Assembly: GCA_020543525.1 (NCBI GenBank)
Contig: JAHYIO010000001.1
Span: 1,116,001-1,180,000, forward strand
Length of the DNA stretch: 64,000 nucleotides
Direction: 5' to 3'
Source of the DNA: Coriolopsis trogii
Lineage: Eukaryota; Basidiomycota; Agaricomycetes; Polyporales; Polyporaceae
Numbering within the stretch: the stretch's first letter is position 1; each line of letters starts with the position of its first letter. Under the pieces are notes generated by a model. That model ran no database searches. It saw nothing but the letters and a program-made list of their open reading frames with translations, and was not told the DNA's origin. Made by a program: the position numbers and the translations under genes. Of the stretch, positions 58,939 to 64,000 are shown piece after piece.

Positions 58939-61001
58939 ATGCAGCTCACTTTCTCCCCCGCTCTAGGACGAACGACCACCGTGAAGGTCCCTCCCGTATC
59001 CTCCCACGTTTCGGATGAGGACGCTCAGGTCATACGGTTCGAAGCTGCATTTGACTCACACGAGTCCTACCTGAGGGCCAAGTCAGACGGCGTGAAAGTT
59101 GAGCTTTGGACGGATCTTCCACTTGTCCCCCATGGAGGGTCGCGGGCAGGGTGGGCAGCGGTACAATTCACGGACTATGAGGAGGATCAGGACGATGATC
59201 TGTTCCGCACGCCGGTTGGGCAAGAAGGAGGGGACAGTTCTCGTCAGGACAACAAGCTTCTCCTCCTCCTCCGCCTTCCCTTGCAAGACCATGTTGGCTC
59301 TCGCTTCCAGTTCACGTACCGACTCGTGTACCCTTCGGGCCATATCTACTGGATGGGATCCCACGATAGCAATGGTACCATCGTGGTCGAGCAAGGTCTC
59401 CCCGGTCTGACCTTGGCGAAGGGCTGGGATGTTGGAGAGGATGGACGGTATCATCTCACGTCTTGCCCTGATGGCGGCTCGATGTACCAACTCGAGACTC
59501 CGGAAGCATGGACACTCTGGGCATGGCGACCAAGAAGGTATGTCGTCCTAGACTCGTAATGGTCTACGATGTAACTCATTGTACTCCAGCGTGCCGATGC
59601 GTCTCGCAGGCGCAGAACCCGTCCCTGTTCGAGCGGCACTCCTACTCCCGCACTCATCTGCTCATGGCGCGAAGCCTCTGGTATTCGTCTCCAAAGGATC
59701 ATCTCCCTTCCATGCACGGTCGGATGAGGGCCTTTCTGTACCTTCTCCTGAGGTTGGCCTTCACGTCGTCCTAGGCGTCTTGGAGCATTCACGAGACCTC
59801 CTGGAGCACGCCATATCGTTCTTTAAAGGCTCCATACTCGCCTTCGACTCCTCGTCTGTGGCGGTCGTCTCTCGAGTATCAGATGGGGCACTTCCTTTGC
59901 ACGTATTCCACGCCCCAGTGTCTTCCACAATCCGTGAGAGGTTACATCTATCTCTCCGTCACCTGGTGTCATTGGCGGCTCTGATCTCTGAAGGAGATGA
60001 CTTGGTGCTCTTCTCGCCTACGCTTCGTAAGGCTGAACTAGTACGCGCACCACTCCTAGATGACCTCGCACCTATCTCCGTCAACTCTTCAGGAGGAGAG
60101 TTCATCATCTCGCCCGTTCATGCCGTGTCGGAAGGTGAGAGGACTTGGAGAGTCTCTCTCCTTGCCACACACTCGGATGCGAGCATGACTGTAGAGCGAC
60201 TGTCGCAAACTCACTCACTCCCAACCCCTCCACCTTCTCCTCCTGCTCCCAAGTCTCTGGTTGTGTCTGCTGTTGGCCCATCGCTCCCGGGCTCCGGCCG
60301 CTCTTCTGGCCTTGCCACACCCACCGCTCGTCCCTCCTCGCGGGGTCACACTGAACATCGTCGCCGGCCATCCTTGGCTCTTGCTCGAAATCTTCCCATT
60401 CGCCTTCTCCGCGCCTATCTTCATACTGTCTTCAACGTTGTATTGTGGTTCTGGAGTGTGTTCCTGAAGGCGATCGTAGCTCGCATAGTAGGCGAAGGGA
60501 TGTCTCGCAGGATTTCTAATCTCCTCGGGTTTGCGTTGTCGATGACAGCGCCGAGGACCCGCAGCCCTACGGGGCATATTCAGGCGCCTGATGCGGCGAG
60601 TCGTTCCGAGCTGCAAAGCCGCCGGGGGGCTCAACTCACAGGTAGGAACGAGTCTGGAAAGACATGAGACTCTCCGCTGATGCCTTGATCGCCTAGATAT
60701 CGCCATCGCGTCTGTGTCTGCTCCGCGACCGCAGCGTCCCAAGACCCCCCAAGAGCTTATTCCTGCTCGAGTCGTTTCGCGTGCTCTCCTTTCTGCGCGC
60801 GCATTGCAGGATATTCAGCAAACATCCCACTTTGCGATCTTGCAGGGTAGGGATGCCGTCAAGGATATCCGTGCTACCATAGACGGCAAACCGCTACCGC
60901 TGTCCATCACGCCCATAGACCCCGGTTCCGAGTTGTATCTCATCGAGTTCTCCCAATGGCCCGAGGACGGGCAATTCGAGATGTCGTTTGAATGCCTCTG
61001 A
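58939..61001 (+). CDS. Unassigned 651-residue protein with one membrane-like segment
   Basis: Three exons (58939-59537, 59590-60641, 60697-61001) join in frame. The N-terminal half is beta-rich in look, with repeated Trp and Gly (WTDLPLVPHGG, GHIYWMGSHDSNGTIVV, EAWTLWAWRPRR). The middle is Leu-rich. A hydrophobic stretch of about 20 residues (YLHTVFNVVLWFWSVFL) near residue 500 could cross or dip into a membrane, and is preceded by a basic Ser/Pro linker. The C-terminal 100 residues again look folded, ending in a EFSQWPEDGQFEMSFECL strand pattern. I do not recognise the family. An ORF extends upstream only through a TTG, so the ATG at 58939 is preferred. Confidence 0.75.
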
Positions 61002-61284
61002 ACTAGGTTGTAACGTTTCTTTCCCGCTGATACGGTATTACCCCTCTGCATCCGTAGCTATTCTTCACCGACTGTATCCTCTTTTGTGTCTGCGACACCC
61101 CTGTAGTCTTACGTTCCATCACGACCGTGACCGAGATGTATCACATGTACACGCTTTGCAATGAAACTCTTACCCTCGCGGGATAGTCAATCTTTCACAT
61201 ATGCATGTACAATGCAGCAGTCATCCGATAAGTTAACGATACAGTGTTAGTTCTCGTGAGTATGCCAGGCTCGTTCCGTGGTCA

Positions 61285-62840
61285 TTAGTTTTCATCGCTG
61301 TCTTCGTCCGAGGATTCGTAGTCGCTGACGACATCGCTAATGGCTAAGGCCACTGCGAGTGGGACATCTTGCGAGGCGCTGTCATCCGACTCCCATCGTC
61401 GATTCTGTAGATCGCGAATATCGCTCGCGAGTGCAAGGTATTTCCTACGCTCATAGGGTCAGTTCTGTCGAGGTTGCCAGAACGAGAGGCTCTCACTCAC
61501 ACATTCCTTTGCGACCACTCCAGGTATGTCTGGCCTTGTGGTTGCCATTCGACAACACCATTCTCTGCGAGTGTGGCAACATGCTTCTCGATGGCTTGTT
61601 TCAGCGCGATGTTTGGAATAGTGAGAGACCCCTGGGTGAGAGGTGCTCGACAGAGAGGACATTTCGGTGCTTTGAGGATCTGCAACAAACTCAGTGTCAG
61701 AGCGACGGCTGGTCGAGAGGCAGTGAGACAGACGGTTTGCTTGATCCAGTTAACGATACACTCGCCGCAGAACGAGTGACCACAAGGAGAACAGACTAAT
61801 GGTTCAGAGCTGTTGTAGAATCAGCTTGTATAGCACACGCTCGTCGGTCGATACTCACAAGATGTGATAGCAACTGGTGTAACGATGTTGTTAGCGCATG
61901 GTAGGATGCCAGTCTTAGCGTAACCAGACTACGCGTGACGTACACAGCACATGTAACGCTCTCCTCAGTGAGCCCTTTCAGCACCTTTCGTGTACCTTCG
62001 CGAGGATCGACCTTTGTTTTTCCTTTCCCTTTGCTCTTCTTGCTTGATACAGGTGTTCCCTCGGTAGTGTCTGACCACTTACGTTTCAGCGACGGATGCG
62101 GGGATACTTCACTCGCAGAATCGGAGTTGCTCGCTGAGGGAGAGTTGGAGAAAAAGGCTGCTAATTGATCCCCAATGAGTATCAAGAAGCGACATAAGAT
62201 CTTCACATACATGTTCTCGTCGCGACGGAGGCTATACCAGTGTTGGAAACATTAGCTGGATTTGGTGGTGTGGGAATAGGTGCTGCGGAACAGGCACGCA
62301 AAATCAACATAGAATCGACAAGTACAACTAATAGTTCGCCATACCTGGGTTAAGTGTGACCGAGGCGGATTCTTGATGCGACTGGTCAAGGATTATACAG
62401 AACGCTATCGAGTGATTGGGCTTACCGACACGCCCGGCAAGTGCATTCAAGTTACGAACTAAGGCATCTGCCTCTTGCCAAGCTGCGGCATCGAGTTCGT
62501 CAAAAGAGTATTGCGTTGACGCAGCAGAGGATCTTTGGGTGTTTGGCGCAGACGGTAAACCCCCTGAGTTATGCGCGATCTGGGTCCCTTCGAGTCGAGG
62601 CGGAGGCTCCACCCTCGACTGGCGGTCGGCGGCACGCCCTAGCTCCGGGATGGCGTCGAGGTCAATGTTAGCAAAGGAGTCTGATTCGTTGAACACATCA
62701 AACTCGTCAAAGGGATCTGGGTGAGAGCATCGCGGGGGGTTCGAGTTGTCCTCCAGGACTATGGCAGAGAAGTCCACTATGTCAGGCAAATCTGCGAATT
62801 CGTCCTTGTCGGAGGAAGGGCTGGGATTTGGTGTGGGCAT
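61285..62840 (-). CDS. RING-finger (C3HC4) E3 ubiquitin ligase
   Basis: Eight exons (62840-62426, 62371-62345, 62282-62238, 62160-61944, 61873-61859, 61809-61734, 61679-61501, 61444-61285) give 377 residues. The first 200 residues are acidic and Ser-rich, with a basic KKSKGKGKTK patch at about 205-215. The RING finger follows: C233, C236, C249, H251, C254, C257, C272 and C275, with CGHSFCGECI and KCPLCR. An amphipathic stretch and an acidic tail (DYESSDEDSDEN) end the protein. It should transfer ubiquitin from an E2 to an unknown substrate. The second zinc cysteine lies on a 15-nt exon, and the RING is split again by a GTCTGT...TTGCAG intron. A long linker plus one RING gives no hint of pathway. 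Confidence 0.87.
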
Positions 62841-63712
62841 AATGGTTTCAGGGCAGCCAAAGTACAAATGCGCGCTGTCAGAGGAACTTCGCGGCCTTGG
62901 TCATAGGGCGAGCATGGAAGCAGGAGTGGAGACTCCGAGCAACATTCCTTAACCACCAGCCATTCCGGCGCTTCTTGTTCTCTCACGCCACTGTCACATC
63001 ACGTGTACCAATTTCTTTGTTCTGCAACGCCGCAATGAACGTTTGTCTGATAATTCACTGCAGAAGCTGATGCCGTCCTTGGCTACTTACAAGATGGTGT
63101 TGCTGTGCCAATCGTCATGCGTGATGGCCATGGTATGACTCGCAGACTCACTGATCAACCACACTGATTTTGTTGAACTTGAAGAGCAAGGCTAGTCTCC
63201 CGTAGGCAGCTGCAGACGATACGGACCTCTGAGTCTTTGACGAGCGGGATTGACAGTCCAGTAACGTGCAATGACACCACTTGGACTGCATATCAGTACA
63301 GTGCACGCATCGCGCGGCGACATCTGGATCTTATGTGCGCAGATGTTGCAAGTCCCGTGGAGAGACATGGCTGGACCCACTGGACGTCCCATGGTTGTCG
63401 GGCCCTTTGTTCGGCTGCCCGTCGACATGTCCACAAGTTGGGCAAGTGTCACCCGCCTTCGACGTTCGTACGTGGCGTTTCCGGCTCAACAGCCTATTCC
63501 GGCAACAATCCACCTAAATCGAGCAGGTACCGTCAGGCTCCCGATTCAGTCCCATTGCCTCGAGAAGGCGCGGCGGATTGTGAACCGACCCTTCAGAGGG
63601 TATATAATCCAAGACAGGACACACGGATTTTGCATCCCACCTCCTCTCTCTCTCTCTAGTCTAGGTTCATCTAATCGTCTCCAAGTCCTCCTCAATCCTC
63701 GTCACCAGCAAG
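62841..63712. other. Divergent intergenic, RING gene / secreted protein
   Basis: 872 bases with no supported gene. The plus-strand end carries a TATA box and a CT-rich leader for the secreted protein; the other end should hold the RING-gene promoter. Confidence 0.45.
63601..63607 (+). promoter_or_regulatory. TATA box of the secreted-protein gene
   Basis: TATATAA lies 106 bases before the ATG. It is followed by a CTCTCTCTCT tract at about 63645-63656, a common arrangement near transcription starts of strongly expressed fungal genes. Confidence 0.6.
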
Positions 63713-64000
63713 ATGCGTAGCCCCGTCATCGCCTTCTCCCTCATCGCCGCCGCCGCGGTCAGCCCCGTCCTCGTTGCGGGTGCTCCCACCTCCCCCAAGC
63801 TCGATAACTTTAACGCCGTTGAGTCGTCAATGAAGTCTCACCACCTCCGGGGCATGACCACTCCTCCCACTCCCGCTGGTGCTCCCGATCTTTCGGAGGC
63901 CTTGGCGGGTCTCGCCCAGAAGCCACCCAGCGCGCCTTCGACGGCGAACGAGAATGACCCGGTCCACCGTACTGCCGCCATGAAGAAGGCCAAGGAGCAG
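63713..64000 (+). CDS. Small secreted protein, 5' part only
   Basis: The open frame starts at ATG 63713 and is still open at the window end (96 codons). The N-terminus is a clear signal peptide: MRSPV, a hydrophobic core of about 14 residues, then a likely cleavage after VLVAGA. What follows is Pro/Ser/Ala-rich with several His (SHHLRGM) and repeated TPP motifs, probably flexible. No domain is recognised in the visible part. It could be a cell-wall or effector-like protein, but the missing 3' part prevents assignment. A TATA box and CT-rich leader support it as a real gene. Confidence 0.75.
   Translation, partial: MRSPVIAFSLIAAAAVSPVLVAGAPTSPKLDNFNAVESSMKSHHLRGMTTPPTPAGAPDLSEALAGLAQKPPSAPSTANENDPVHRTAAMKKAKEQ

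Noticed and set aside
1..64000. tRNA, rRNA or CRISPR features
   Set aside because: A visual search for tRNA B-box sequences and for regular spaced repeats found nothing convincing; CRISPR is not expected in a eukaryotic nucleus. A tRNAscan-type search would be decisive.

Overview
The window looks like nuclear DNA of a filamentous basidiomycete, most likely a mushroom-forming Agaricomycete. Genes are dense and broken by many short introns (about 45-75 nt, GT-AG with CTNAC-type branch sites near the acceptor). They encode eukaryotic proteins (Ras, histone deacetylase, BLM10, mitochondrial complex I) and fungal families (MTC1, RAD14, RXT2-like). I saw no operons, CRISPR arrays, rRNA or tRNA genes. 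Species-level placement is not possible from sequence reading alone.

Layout. 1-8371 holds no gene I can support. A Ras-type GTPase (8372-9226) is followed by non-coding DNA carrying a 433-bp MITE with perfect 28-bp terminal inverted repeats and a TA target duplication. From 11737 genes are packed: a PXMP4-like peroxisomal membrane protein; a 1006-residue chromodomain protein resembling fission yeast Chp1; MTC1; complex I N-terminal-side subunit NDUFS3; splicing factor SPF27; a Rex4-type exonuclease-fold protein that has lost every catalytic residue; and biotin synthase BIO2. After a sparse stretch come a BTG/Tob-domain protein, ribosomal protein S27, a peroxisomal acyl-CoA thioesterase ending in AKL, the XPA homologue RAD14, the class I deacetylase RPD3, a DinB-like protein and the succinyl-CoA ligase beta subunit. 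The last third holds a 1559-residue disordered protein, an RXT2-like protein, the proteasome activator BLM10, a HIT-domain protein, TRAX, an unassigned 651-residue protein, a RING E3 ligase, and the 5' part of a gene for a small secreted protein running off the window end.

Shared themes. Several products act on chromatin or small RNA: the Chp1-like protein, RPD3, the RXT2-like protein and TRAX. Two are peroxisomal (PXMP4-like, thioesterase) and three are mitochondrial (NDUFS3, BIO2, LSC2). Many neighbours are divergent pairs with short shared promoters, as short as 114 bp between NDUFS3 and SPF27.

The most notable points are very small exons that must be spliced to keep conserved domains in frame (2 nt in the Ras gene, 9 nt in the thioesterase, 15 nt in the chromodomain and in the RING domain), likely GC-AG introns in RAD14 and TRAX, the fully decatalysed Rex4-like protein, and a BLM10 gene whose proteasome-docking C-terminal residues lie on an 8-nt last exon. 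Exon joins were worked out by hand from splice signals, reading frame and family conservation; no alignment or RNA data were available.
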